Below are positions 1 to 6,543 of a stretch of 11,899 nt of DNA, one piece after another; the first letter of the stretch is position 1, and each line of letters begins with the position of its first letter. The DNA is from JBARCX01 sp049794535. Its GTDB lineage: Bacteria > Pseudomonadota > Gammaproteobacteria > Xanthomonadales > Rhodanobacteraceae. The stretch covers positions 1 to 11,899 of the forward strand of contig JBARCX010000185.1 of assembly GCA_049794535.1 (NCBI GenBank). The letters are read 5' to 3'. A model generated the notes under the pieces. That model had not been told where the DNA came from and did not search any database. It saw only the letters and a program-made list of their open reading frames with translations. Position numbers and translations under genes: made by a program.

Positions 1-378
1 GGTGTCGCTGCTGTCGCTGAATTCGACGGTCGCTGTCTTTCCGTCGGGAGCTACCGTGGTTGTGGAGGTGGCAACTACCTTGCCGTTCTTCTTGTCGGTG
101 GTCTGAACCGTGTGATCGTCCACGACCTTGATGGCCATCATGTCGTAATACGGATGGCCGGTGACCGCTTGATCCGTGCCGTCTGCCTTGATGCTGATCT
201 CCGGTGCGCAGGTCTTGCAGTCGTACATGCCATTTTGTAGTACGAAGACGTCTGGCTTCATCGGCATGTGCGCCTTGCTCAGGTCGATCTTCCAGGTCCC
301 GTCGATGGCGTTTTGTGCCATGGCGACCATGGGCAGCAGGGATGCGGTGAGCATTCCAACGAAAAGTAGCTTTTTCAT
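1..378 (-). CDS. Small exported protein with CxxC motif, 3' end outside window
   Basis: The frame is open from the ATG at 378 to the window edge, giving 126 residues with no stop, so the C-terminus is missing. Residues 1-21 form a classic signal peptide: a lysine pair, a hydrophobic core and a VAMA-type cleavage site before QNAIDGTW. The mature part is polar and beta-rich, with a CKTC motif (Cys54, Cys57) and a GHPYYD stretch near residue 74. The start is supported by a GGAGG Shine-Dalgarno at 386-390, 7 nt upstream of the ATG. I do not recognise a named family. The opening DGTWKIDLSKA resembles small periplasmic or lipocalin-like hypothetical proteins, but no function can be assigned. The CxxC pair could form a disulfide or bind metal in the periplasm. 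The signal peptide and start are secure; the function is unknown. Confidence 0.75.
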   Translation of the reverse strand, partial: MKKLLFVGMLTASLLPMVAMAQNAIDGTWKIDLSKAHMPMKPDVFVLQNGMYDCKTCAPEISIKADGTDQAVTGHPYYDMMAIKVVDDHTVQTTDKKNGKVVATSTTTVAPDGKTATVEFSDSSDT

Positions 379-397
379 TGCCGGTCCTCCACAGGTT

Positions 398-422
398 TGA
401 TCAGGGCAGGGCTGCCCGATCA
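398..422. promoter_or_regulatory. Near-perfect palindrome in the leader of the exported-protein gene
   Basis: On the plus strand TGATC (398-402), a single unpaired A, then GGGCAG (404-409) are mirrored by CTGCCC (412-417) and GATCA (418-422). This is an 11-bp stem with one bulge and a 2-nt centre. It lies 20-44 nt upstream of the start codon at 378, just outside the GGAGG ribosome site. It could be an operator for a dimeric repressor or an RNA hairpin in the 5' leader. No regulator can be named. Confidence 0.5.
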
Positions 423-555
423 TTCCCGGGAGGTCCCGTCTCGTTTGAACCGAATCATCACCCTGGATTCCCAGTCCACCGACGCTACGCTTGGGTCGGG
501 GGCAGGACAATCGACTGAAAGTGCTAGGTGCCGAGTTGCCAGTAAACCGGGCTGC

Positions 556-585
556 CAATAAAAAGGCCGGCGTGAGCCGGCCTTT
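556..585 (-). terminator. Rho-independent terminator of phhA
   Basis: A perfect 10-bp inverted repeat, AAAGGCCGGC (562-571) and GCCGGCCTTT (576-585), encloses a GTGA loop. Read on the minus strand, the stem is followed directly by a T-rich tract (TTTTTATT). It begins 24 nt after the phhA stop codon, the expected place and direction. The plus-strand reading lacks a T tract, so the element is assigned to leftward transcription. Confidence 0.9.
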
Positions 586-609
586 GAATATTTGCGTGAA
601 ACGAAGCGC

Positions 610-1503
610 TCAAGCATCCGCGTTGGTAGCAAAACCTTCGCGCGTGCCGCGTGTGAATACGCGGTCACTATCGAGCACATCGGCAGCCGAGTGCGCCGGC
701 AGCTCTTTCAGCTTGGCGTAGATCGGCGTGAAGTCCGGCTTGGTCGCTTCGAACAACTGCTCGAAGCTGTCGATGACGAAGTAGGTCTGCTGGAATGTGT
801 CGATGCGGTACCGCGCACTCATCACACGCTCCAGGCCAAAGCCGATGCGATTGGGAGCCGGCGAATCCAGCGAGTAGATCGACTCGCCCTTGGAGCTGAC
901 AATGCCGGCACCGTAGATACGCATGCCTTCGTCCGTGTGGATCAGGCCGAACTCCACCGTGTACCAGTACAGGCGGGTGAGATTCATCAGCGCTTCGGGG
1001 CCGATCGCGAAGGCCTTCATGCCGCCTCGGCCGTAGGCCTGCATGTAGTCGGCGAACACCGGGTTCAGCAACAGCGGTACGTGACCGAACAGATCGTGGA
1101 ACAGATCCGGCTCACTGAGATAGTCGAGCTGGTCGGGTTTGCGGATCCACCAACTCACCGGAAAGCGGCGGTTGGCGAGATGGTCGAAAAAGACTTCGTC
1201 CGGCAGCAAGCCTTCGACCGCGACCAGCTCCCAGCCGGTGGTCTTGCCGAGTACCACGTTGAGATCGGCGAACTTCGGGATACCGCCGTCGCCCAGGCCG
1301 AAGCGTTCCACGCCGGCGAGGAATTCCTTACAGGCCCGGCCCGGCAGCATTTCGCGCTGACGCTTGAACAAGGTGTCCCACACCTCGTGGTCGGTGCGCG
1401 TGTAGCTGTCCCATGGCTGCTCCACCACACCGGTGGCGTACACCGGCACGTAACCGCGATCGGTCTGCTGATGTTCGACTTTGCGGGGTGCGGTGGTGTC
1501 CAT
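610..1503 (-). CDS. phhA: Phenylalanine 4-monooxygenase (phenylalanine hydroxylase)
   Basis: The product hydroxylates L-phenylalanine to L-tyrosine in the cytoplasm using O2, non-haem Fe(II) and a tetrahydropterin. The 297-residue protein has the length of bacterial monodomain enzymes. The iron site is visible as HDLFGH (His136, His141) and the glutamate in YWYTVEFGL (Glu184). Other family hallmarks are RRFPVSWWIR and the Y-G-x-G-I-V-S-S-x-G-E segment near residue 197. The frame stays open upstream to an ATG at 1569, but I chose the ATG at 1503. It has a GGAG Shine-Dalgarno about 7 nt upstream and gives the normal family N-terminus, whereas the extra 22 residues look like translated leader. 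The gene is divergent from an Lrp/AsnC regulator across a 168-bp gap and ends in a strong terminator, so it is probably a single-gene transcript under amino-acid control. Confidence 0.96.
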   Translation of the reverse strand: MDTTAPRKVEHQQTDRGYVPVYATGVVEQPWDSYTRTDHEVWDTLFKRQREMLPGRACKEFLAGVERFGLGDGGIPKFADLNVVLGKTTGWELVAVEGLLPDEVFFDHLANRRFPVSWWIRKPDQLDYLSEPDLFHDLFGHVPLLLNPVFADYMQAYGRGGMKAFAIGPEALMNLTRLYWYTVEFGLIHTDEGMRIYGAGIVSSKGESIYSLDSPAPNRIGFGLERVMSARYRIDTFQQTYFVIDSFEQLFEATKPDFTPIYAKLKELPAHSAADVLDSDRVFTRGTREGFATNADA

Positions 1504-1607
1504 GAGGGGCTCCGGTAGTGGGACGCGTCGCTCCAGCACTGAGTGTGCAGGGCTGCAATGACGACACAAGCATACGGCGTCTCAGGCGCAAAGAAGTTGT
1601 TTTGTTG

Positions 1608-1617
1608 CGCATATGCG
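1608..1617. promoter_or_regulatory. Palindrome CGCATATGCG in the phhA/Lrp divergent control region
   Basis: A perfect 10-bp palindrome lies near the middle of the gap between the divergent starts at 1503 and 1672. It is followed by an AT-rich imperfect dyad (GCA-ATATTCA-TGC, 1628-1640). Lrp/AsnC regulators commonly bind repeated AT-rich dyads in the space between their own gene and a divergent target, so this is the best operator candidate. I could not assign convincing -35/-10 boxes for either gene. Confidence 0.4.
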
Positions 1618-1671
1618 AGCCTAATGTGCAATATTCATGCGTTATTGGTGTCAATCATCGAGGTATCGTGC

Positions 1672-2148
1672 GTGACAACACTTGATCGCACCGATCTACG
1701 CCTGCTGGCCGTACTGCAATCAGAAGGTCGCATTACCAATGCGGAGCTGGCTGAACGGGTGAGCCTATCCCCCTCGGCTTGTCTGCGCCGGCTGCAGCGG
1801 TTGGAGGCGGACCAGGTGATTACCGGCTATGCAGCACAGATCGACCCGCAAGCGGTGGGTTTGGGGTTGCAGGCCTTCGTGCGAGTGCAGCTGGTCAAGC
1901 ACGAAGCCGACGTGATCGAACGCTTTGTCGAGCGCGTCAACGGTTGGGATGAGGTGATGGCCTGCCATGCACTTACCGGTGACATGGATTATCTGATGCA
2001 TGTCTACGTCGCCGACCTGGAGCACTTCTCGCGCTTCCTGCTCGATCACTTGCTCAACGCTTCCGGTGTGGCCGACGTGAACTCCAGCTTCGTATTGCGC
2101 ACGGTGAAGCGCTCGCCCTCGCTGCCGTTGCGGCAGTTGGAGAAATAG
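1672..2148 (+). CDS. Lrp/AsnC family transcriptional regulator
   Basis: This 158-residue protein has the two-domain Lrp/AsnC layout. The N-terminal winged helix-turn-helix begins LDRTDLRLLAVLQ, with a recognition helix around LSPSACLRRLQRLE and the wing VITGYAAQIDP. A C-terminal RAM (ligand-binding, oligomerising) domain follows, with the conserved V-x-x-C-H-A-L-T-G-D-M-D-Y-L stretch at about residues 96-110. The longer ATG-initiated frame from 1543 would add 43 residues that match no Lrp N-terminus. The GTG at 1672 has a GAGG site at 1660-1663 and yields the usual length. An in-frame GTG at 1648 is a weaker alternative. Its head-to-head arrangement with phhA suggests it senses an aromatic amino acid and controls phhA and itself. 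That role is inferred from position. Confidence 0.93.
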   Translation: MTTLDRTDLRLLAVLQSEGRITNAELAERVSLSPSACLRRLQRLEADQVITGYAAQIDPQAVGLGLQAFVRVQLVKHEADVIERFVERVNGWDEVMACHALTGDMDYLMHVYVADLEHFSRFLLDHLLNASGVADVNSSFVLRTVKRSPSLPLRQLEK

Positions 2149-2234
2149 GGTTGAGGAGTCGGCTGTGAGAGATGGCAATTATCCCAGCGCAAGCGCATGG
2201 AGTTGCACGCAAGTAACGCTAAACTAACCAGCTC

Positions 2235-3035
2235 ATGGATACCGCCACGACTTCCACACCCGTTCGCGACACCTGGCGCCCACTGCGCTACCTCTGGCGG
2301 GTGCCGCTACTGTTTCTACATGCGCTGCTGGGCATCGGCATGTGCGCATTCGTCCTCAGCTGGAACCAACAGGCGGTGATGAAGGATGGCCGCGAGCCAT
2401 TCGCACATCGCATGATCCGCTGGTGGTCCACCAAGCTGATGCGTATTTTTGGCCTGCGCTCGGTACGTTTCGGCCAGCCGCTGGCGGACCCGGTGATGTT
2501 TGTCGCCAATCACACCTCGTGGATCGATATCGAGCTGCTGCATTCGCAGCGCGCGGCCTGCTTCGTGGCCAAGGCGGAAATTGCCAGCTGGCCGCTGGTG
2601 GGGTGGCTGGCAGCGAACGGCGGCACCATTTTCCATCGACGCGGCAGCAACCATTCGCTGGCAGCGGTGATGCAGGTCATGGTGGAGCGTCTGCACGAAG
2701 GCCGCTCAGTGGCAGTGTTCCCGGAAGGCGGTACCGGCCACGACGGTGTGCTCAAGACGTTCCACGCGCGCATATTCCAGGCGGCGCTGGACGCAGGCGT
2801 GGTCGTGCAGCCGGTGGCATTGCGCTTTGCGCGAAACGGTAGGCGAGAGCTCGATGCTGGCTTCCGCGAAGACGAAAACTTTCTGCAAAACTTTCTGCGC
2901 TTGCTAGGTGGCCCACCGCTGGATGCCGAGGTGCATTTCCTCGAGCCCGTGCCGTTGAGTCACGATGCGCGGCGACGCATGGCCGACCTCGCGCGCGAAC
3001 GCATTGCCGCAGCGCTGATGGATCCTCCCGTATGA
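2235..3035 (+). CDS. PlsC-type lysophospholipid acyltransferase (1-acylglycerol-3-phosphate acyltransferase family)
   Basis: This 266-residue protein belongs to the PlsC/LPLAT superfamily, which transfers acyl chains onto lysophosphatidic acid or related lysolipids at the inner membrane. The catalytic HxxxxD motif is intact in NHTSWID (His93, Asp98). Motif II appears as TIFHRRGS (131-138), the substrate-binding FPEG motif at 162-165, and a VVQPVAL motif IV near 190-196. A hydrophobic segment at about 21-42 is the likely membrane anchor. The start lacks an obvious Shine-Dalgarno, and a TAAACT hexamer (2220-2225) just upstream could be a -10 giving a nearly leaderless mRNA; that is weak. The stop overlaps the next gene's ATG in an ATGA, implying translational coupling to the hydrolase. 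The exact substrate (phosphatidic acid precursor or ornithine lipid) cannot be told from sequence. Confidence 0.92.
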   Translation: MDTATTSTPVRDTWRPLRYLWRVPLLFLHALLGIGMCAFVLSWNQQAVMKDGREPFAHRMIRWWSTKLMRIFGLRSVRFGQPLADPVMFVANHTSWIDIELLHSQRAACFVAKAEIASWPLVGWLAANGGTIFHRRGSNHSLAAVMQVMVERLHEGRSVAVFPEGGTGHDGVLKTFHARIFQAALDAGVVVQPVALRFARNGRRELDAGFREDENFLQNFLRLLGGPPLDAEVHFLEPVPLSHDARRRMADLARERIAAALMDPPV

Positions 3036-4057
3036 GTTTGCTGTACGGAAGGGATTTCCGTCCGCCATGGCCGCTGCGTAGTGGCCACATTCAAACCATG
3101 CTCTCCTCGAGCGGCGTGCGTCGGCTGCTGCTGCCGAGCGCCGCGCAGACCGTGCTGCAAGGGGCCGAGGAAATCGTGGTGGATGGTGGCGATGGCGTGC
3201 GCCTCACCGGTGCCTATACCGCGCAGAAAACACAGCCGCAATCGCGTGGTCTGGCGGTGTTGTTCCATGGCTGGGAGGGCAGCGTCGATTCCACCTACGT
3301 GCTGCAGACCGGTAGTCGTCTGTTAGCCGATGGCTGGGACGTGTTCCGCCTTAACTTCCGCGATCATGGTGACAGTCACACATTGAACGAGGCGCTGTTC
3401 CACTCCTGTCGTACCGACGAAGTGGTGCATGCACTGGCCGATATTTCGCGCCGCTGGCCAACGCGGCCGATTGCGCTGGCCGGTTTCTCGCTCGGCGGCA
3501 ACTTTGCGCTGCGCGTGGCGCTCGAGGCGCCAGCCGCAGGTATTCCGCTGAGTTACGCGCTGGCGGTGTGCCCGATCATCGACCCCAGCGAAGGTCTGTT
3601 CTCGCTGGAAGAGACGGCGCCCTGGTTCTACCAGGCTTACTTTATGCACAAATGGCGGCGCTCGCTGCAGGCCAAACAAGCGGCGTTTCCGCAGCGCGAG
3701 TATTTCGAATTGGCCGAGCTGAAGCAGAATCTGCGCGGCCTCACCGAGGCGCTGGTGCTGCGCCACACCGACTTCGGTTCGTTGCAAGCCTATCTGGACG
3801 GTTACTCGGTTGCGGGTAACACGCTCAAGGCGCTGCAGATTCCGGCCACCATCCTCACCGCCCGCGATGATCCGGTGATCCCGGTCGACGCCTTCGAGCG
3901 ACTCGAGTTGCCGCCCAATATCGAGCTGGATATCGCCGAGTTCGGCGGGCACTGCGGTTTCATCCGCGGTTGGGGCATGACAAGTTTCACCGACGAATAC
4001 ATTGCCGCACGGTTCAACGCGATCGCCGATCAGCAGGTTGTTCGTCAGGTCGGTTGA
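3032..4057 (+). CDS. YheT-family alpha/beta hydrolase
   Basis: This 341-residue protein has the N-terminal signature of YheT/ABHD-type hydrolases, FRPPWPLRSGHIQTM (residues 9-23). The alpha/beta-hydrolase core follows, with the oxyanion region LFHGWEGS near residue 78 and the nucleophile elbow GFSLGGN (Ser153). The likely catalytic acid is in ARDDPVIP (Asp279/280) and the histidine in GGHCGF (His307), so the triad looks complete. Family members are esterases or lipases of poorly defined substrate; animal relatives act on lipids. The start overlaps the stop of the upstream acyltransferase gene by 4 nt, so the two are co-translated. This pairing of an acyltransferase with a hydrolase fits a joint role in lipid remodelling, which is inference. 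Confidence 0.9.
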   Translation: MSLLYGRDFRPPWPLRSGHIQTMLSSSGVRRLLLPSAAQTVLQGAEEIVVDGGDGVRLTGAYTAQKTQPQSRGLAVLFHGWEGSVDSTYVLQTGSRLLADGWDVFRLNFRDHGDSHTLNEALFHSCRTDEVVHALADISRRWPTRPIALAGFSLGGNFALRVALEAPAAGIPLSYALAVCPIIDPSEGLFSLEETAPWFYQAYFMHKWRRSLQAKQAAFPQREYFELAELKQNLRGLTEALVLRHTDFGSLQAYLDGYSVAGNTLKALQIPATILTARDDPVIPVDAFERLELPPNIELDIAEFGGHCGFIRGWGMTSFTDEYIAARFNAIADQQVVRQVG

Positions 4058-4061
4058 GCCG

Positions 4062-4076
4062 AGCGGCGAAACCGCT
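4062..4076 (+). terminator. Weak hairpin after the acyltransferase/hydrolase pair
   Basis: AGCGG (4062-4066) and CCGCT (4072-4076) form a 5-bp stem five bases after the hydrolase stop, followed by a short T-containing stretch (TGGTTT). A second GC hairpin, GGGCGG/CCGCCC (4087-4100), follows, with no T tract. Together they may attenuate readthrough into the PhzF gene, but neither is a textbook terminator. Confidence 0.3.
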
Positions 4077-4128
4077 TGGTTTATCTGGGCGGGTCCGCCC
4101 TACTCCTTAGCTATCAAAGAGTCCGCCC

Positions 4129-5037
4129 ATGCCATCGCGTCGCTATGTCGTTGCCGATGTCTTCACTGAGCAGCCGTTCGGTGGCAATCAATTGGCTGTT
4201 GTGCTGGACAGCGAGGGGCTGACGACAGCGCAGATGCAGGCGATCACGCGCGAGTTCAATTTCTCCGAATGCACCTTCGTATTGCCTCCGGACGATCCCA
4301 CGTACACCGCGCGTGTACGCATTTTTACGACCGCATGCGAAGTGCCGTTCGCCGGTCATCCCAATGTCGGTACGGCCTATGTATTGGCGCGTATGGGTGA
4401 GGTGTTCGGTCGGCGTATCGGTGACACGCTGTGGTTCGAAGAGTTGGCTGGCATTGTGCCGGTGACTATCCATCGGGCGCAGGGCGTGGCGGTAGGCGCC
4501 ACTCTCACGGCACCCGAGCCGTTTCGGTTGGGCGAAACCTTTGATCACGCCGCAGTCGCTGCGAGCTTGCGACTGAATCCGGACGATATTCTTCTGGATC
4601 GGCATGTCCCTTGCGAGGCGTCGGTGGGTCTGCCGTTCGTGATGGTGGAGCTCACCGGCCTGGATGCGCTGGCCCGTATTCGAGCCGATGCCGAAGCTGG
4701 CGATGCATTATTGAAAAACCACGCGGCGAATGGATTCCACGTTTACGCGAGAAAAACGCCGACCACGCACGCACAGCTGTGCGCCCGCAATTTCTGTCCG
4801 CAGCTGGGATCGGCCGAAGACGCGGCCACCGGTAGCGCCAACGCAGCACTGGCCGGTCTGCTCGCCAGCCTGGATTCGACAGTCGATGGCTTGCTCCGTT
4901 TTGAGGTGACTCAGGGCGTGGACATGGGTCGCCCCAGCCACTTGCAGCTCACGGCTCGCAAAGCTGGCGCGGTGATCACAGCACAGGTCGGCGGTGCCTG
5001 CGTATCCGTGATGCAGGGTGTGCTTCATATCGACTGA
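4129..5037 (+). CDS. PhzF-family isomerase/epimerase
   Basis: The 302-residue product has the two-lobed diaminopimelate-epimerase-like fold of the PhzF family. Diagnostic motifs are the N-terminal DVFTEQPFGGNQLAVV and the acid/base glutamate in FNFSECTFV (Glu47, equivalent to Glu45 of PhzF). Further ones are RIFTTACEVPFAGHPNVGTA (residues 64-83, split here by its two halves) and GSAEDAATGSA (227-237) in the second lobe. True PhzF isomerises trans-2,3-dihydro-3-hydroxyanthranilate in phenazine synthesis. No other phenazine gene is present here, so this is best read as a generic family member of unknown substrate. It lies 71 nt after the hydrolase gene in the same direction and could be partly co-transcribed. 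The ATG at 4129 has only a weak AAAGAG-like ribosome site, but the family N-terminus supports it. Confidence 0.92.
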   Translation: MPSRRYVVADVFTEQPFGGNQLAVVLDSEGLTTAQMQAITREFNFSECTFVLPPDDPTYTARVRIFTTACEVPFAGHPNVGTAYVLARMGEVFGRRIGDTLWFEELAGIVPVTIHRAQGVAVGATLTAPEPFRLGETFDHAAVAASLRLNPDDILLDRHVPCEASVGLPFVMVELTGLDALARIRADAEAGDALLKNHAANGFHVYARKTPTTHAQLCARNFCPQLGSAEDAATGSANAALAGLLASLDSTVDGLLRFEVTQGVDMGRPSHLQLTARKAGAVITAQVGGACVSVMQGVLHID

Positions 5038-5062
5038 GATGTGCAAGTTGCTGCGCATCGCC

Positions 5063-5091
5063 TTGACATGATCAATTTAGATCGATTTAAA
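5063..5091 (+). promoter_or_regulatory. Sigma70-type promoter with no obvious rightward gene
   Basis: A perfect -35 box TTGACA (5063-5068) is separated by exactly 17 bp from TTTAAA (5086-5091, 4 of 6 matches to the -10 consensus). The spacer contains two 10-bp units, ATCAATTTAG and ATCGATTTAA, in tandem (8 of 10 identical). Transcription would start near 5098 and run into a GCGG/CCGC mini-hairpin (5093-5105) and then a stable hairpin at 5193-5224. No convincing rightward gene follows, so the transcript would be a small RNA or antisense to the oxygenase gene. Confidence 0.45.
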
Positions 5092-5192
5092 TGCGGTAAT
5101 TCCGCGCACTCTCCCGATGTGAATCGATGAGCCAGTACCGCGGAAGGCGGTCTTTAAACGTCCGCGTTCATTACAAGTTCGATGTTGGACCC

Positions 5193-5224
5193 ATGCCGGT
5201 GGTAGCCCTCACTGCCACCGGCAT
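5193..5224. terminator. Stable hairpin between the PhzF and oxygenase genes
   Basis: ATGCCGGTGG (5193-5202) and CCACCGGCAT (5215-5224) form a perfect 10-bp stem around a 12-nt loop. It sits 38 bp past the stop of the leftward oxygenase gene. Neither strand shows a proper T tract after the stem, so it is either a factor-assisted terminator or an mRNA 3' stabilising structure. Confidence 0.4.
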
Positions 5225-5262
5225 CGGTTTAAGCGGCACCTCGAAGGGCAAGCGCCAGCTCT

Positions 5263-5877
5263 TTAGCAGATCGCGCCAATCATCCGTTGCCGCATCCAGC
5301 ACGCAATGCTCATGCGATCGCGTGTGGCCGGCAGCACCTCATGTTCGAAATCCGCCGAAAGAAAAAGCAGCAGCGTCCCGGCATGCGGATAGATATCGCG
5401 ATACGACTGATCGGCAAGGTACAGCCGAAGCGCACCGCCTTCGGCCTCCTGCCACGCGTTGTTGAGATAGAACACGGCGGAGACCACACGGGCGTTGTTG
5501 TTGCGCAAACAATCGAGGTGGCGCGCATAACCCGTGCCTGGCTGATAGACCGCGTAATGTGATTCGCTGTCGACCAGACCGAGCAGCAAGTGTCGGCTCA
5601 GCGCGATTCGCAATACGTCGATTTGATCAGAGAACGCCTGCTGCGCTGTGCTCAATGCCTCTGGCTGGAACCAGCTCGTGCTGTCGCCGCGCAATAGCGT
5701 GACATCGCGATCGGCACCTACTCGCGCCGGCATGAGCAGGTGTGCGTCGTGCAGGATCAGACATTCGCTTGCTAAGGCTTGTGTCTGGATGGGCGACATC
5801 AGGTTCGACACGACGCACCAGCCATCGGCGGCGAGCGCGGTCGTCGCGCTGTCGAACTCGTCGGATCGGGTATGCAT
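5263..5877 (-). CDS. 2-oxoglutarate/Fe(II)-dependent oxygenase, prolyl-hydroxylase-like
   Basis: The 204-residue protein has the double-stranded beta-helix iron site HxD...H. It reads as RHLDCLR (His120, Asp122) and FEHEVLP (His179), with the 2-oxoglutarate-anchoring arginine in RDRMSIACWMR (Arg188). The segment RVVSAVFYLNNAW followed by EGGALRLY resembles bacterial and animal SM-20/Egl-9 prolyl hydroxylases, including the Pseudomonas enzyme PPHD that hydroxylates EF-Tu. The enzyme would couple 2-oxoglutarate decarboxylation to hydroxylation of a protein or small molecule in the cytoplasm. I chose the ATG at 5877, which has a GAGAG site upstream. The frame extends to a TTG at 5949, which would add 24 residues without family character. 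The substrate is inferred only from similarity. Confidence 0.88.
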   Translation of the reverse strand: MHTRSDEFDSATTALAADGWCVVSNLMSPIQTQALASECLILHDAHLLMPARVGADRDVTLLRGDSTSWFQPEALSTAQQAFSDQIDVLRIALSRHLLLGLVDSESHYAVYQPGTGYARHLDCLRNNNARVVSAVFYLNNAWQEAEGGALRLYLADQSYRDIYPHAGTLLLFLSADFEHEVLPATRDRMSIACWMRQRMIGAIC

Positions 5878-6162
5878 GAATAGGCTCTCAGCCGTCCACG
5901 GAATCGCGAAGCCGCCTATTCCGCGCAAGGCATGCTCGACTGAATCCAACGCGACAGGATCAACGGAGAAGATTGGTTCTGGCGGGAGACGCGTATCGGG
6001 CGGGTATGACCACCGGCCCAGCCCGTTGCGACAGGCGGCCCGACAGTGGGGCGCCTCGTCAGGGCGGATATATCAGGCAAACGCAGCCGGACAGCCTCAC
6101 CAGCATACGCTTAAACACGGCATGACACCGCGACTGCCAATGAGCATGTGCTCGACAGGCGG

Positions 6163-6375
6163 CTAGCGCTTTCGCAGCGGATTGAGCAGCGACGACAAGC
6201 CGTTGTGGTCGAGTTCCAGCATCAGGGCCAGCAGACGGCCCAGATCACCTTTTGGAAAGCCCTTGCGCGCAAACCAGGCGAGGTAGGCACCTGGCAGATC
6301 GGCGATCAGGCGTCCCTGGTATTTGCCGTAAGGCATCACGACCGTTACCAGTCGCTGCAGATCTTCCGCTTCCAT
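6163..6375 (-). CDS. DUF3820 family small protein
   Basis: This 70-residue protein has the conserved core MPYGKYQG...LIADLPGAYLAWF and ARKGFPKG typical of DUF3820, a small single-domain family. Some family members have been described as quorum-sensing-regulated virulence-associated factors, but the biochemical role is unknown. The frame reaches an ATG at 6408. The ATG at 6375 is preferred because a GGGAG Shine-Dalgarno lies 8 nt upstream and the family N-terminus (M-x-x-E-D-L-Q-R-L-V) begins there. The gene is divergent from the DUF2058 gene. The 285 bp between it and the oxygenase start at 5877 contain no gene or clear signal that I can support. Confidence 0.88.
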   Translation of the reverse strand: MEAEDLQRLVTVVMPYGKYQGRLIADLPGAYLAWFARKGFPKGDLGRLLALMLELDHNGLSSLLNPLRKR

Positions 6376-6497
6376 CCATGCCGCTCCCGCAGCGCTACGT
6401 GAGTGCATAGCTTCGTGATCCCATGATGACTTCGCAAGCCGCAGCGTCTGGTTAAAAGTGAACGCTGGACGGTTCGAGCCGGTGCGGACCGACGCGT

Positions 6498-6503
6498 TAC
6501 AAT
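6498..6503 (+). promoter_or_regulatory. Candidate -10 box for the DUF2058 gene
   Basis: TACAAT (5 of 6 to the consensus) lies 41-46 nt upstream of the DUF2058 start codon at 6544. No good -35 hexamer is found at 16-18 bp, the best upstream match being TTCGAG at 19 bp. Treat it as a weak single-box call. Confidence 0.35.
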
Positions 6504-6543
6504 CGGCATTAACTACTAGACATCACCACCAGTCGCCACTCCT

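Noticed and set aside
592..1518. Long rightward open frame of 308 codons opposite phhA
   Set aside because: It is the antisense of phhA, which has complete family motifs and iron ligands; the rightward product has no recognisable domain.
3323..3952. Leftward 209-codon open frame inside the YheT-type hydrolase gene
   Set aside because: It is an antisense shadow caused by high GC codon use; the sense frame has an intact catalytic triad.
4129..5037. Phenazine biosynthesis locus suggested by the PhzF-family gene
   Set aside because: No other phenazine genes are nearby; PhzF-like proteins are widespread outside phenazine producers.
5127..5465. Rightward 112-codon frame downstream of the orphan promoter
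   Set aside because: It lacks a ribosome site, runs antisense through the oxygenase gene and has no recognisable domain, so it is not called as a gene. The promoter may make a non-coding RNA instead.
5648..6166. Rightward 172-codon open frame across the start of the oxygenase gene
   Set aside because: Its first part is antisense to the oxygenase and its composition is unlike the real genes; no family resemblance and no ribosome site.
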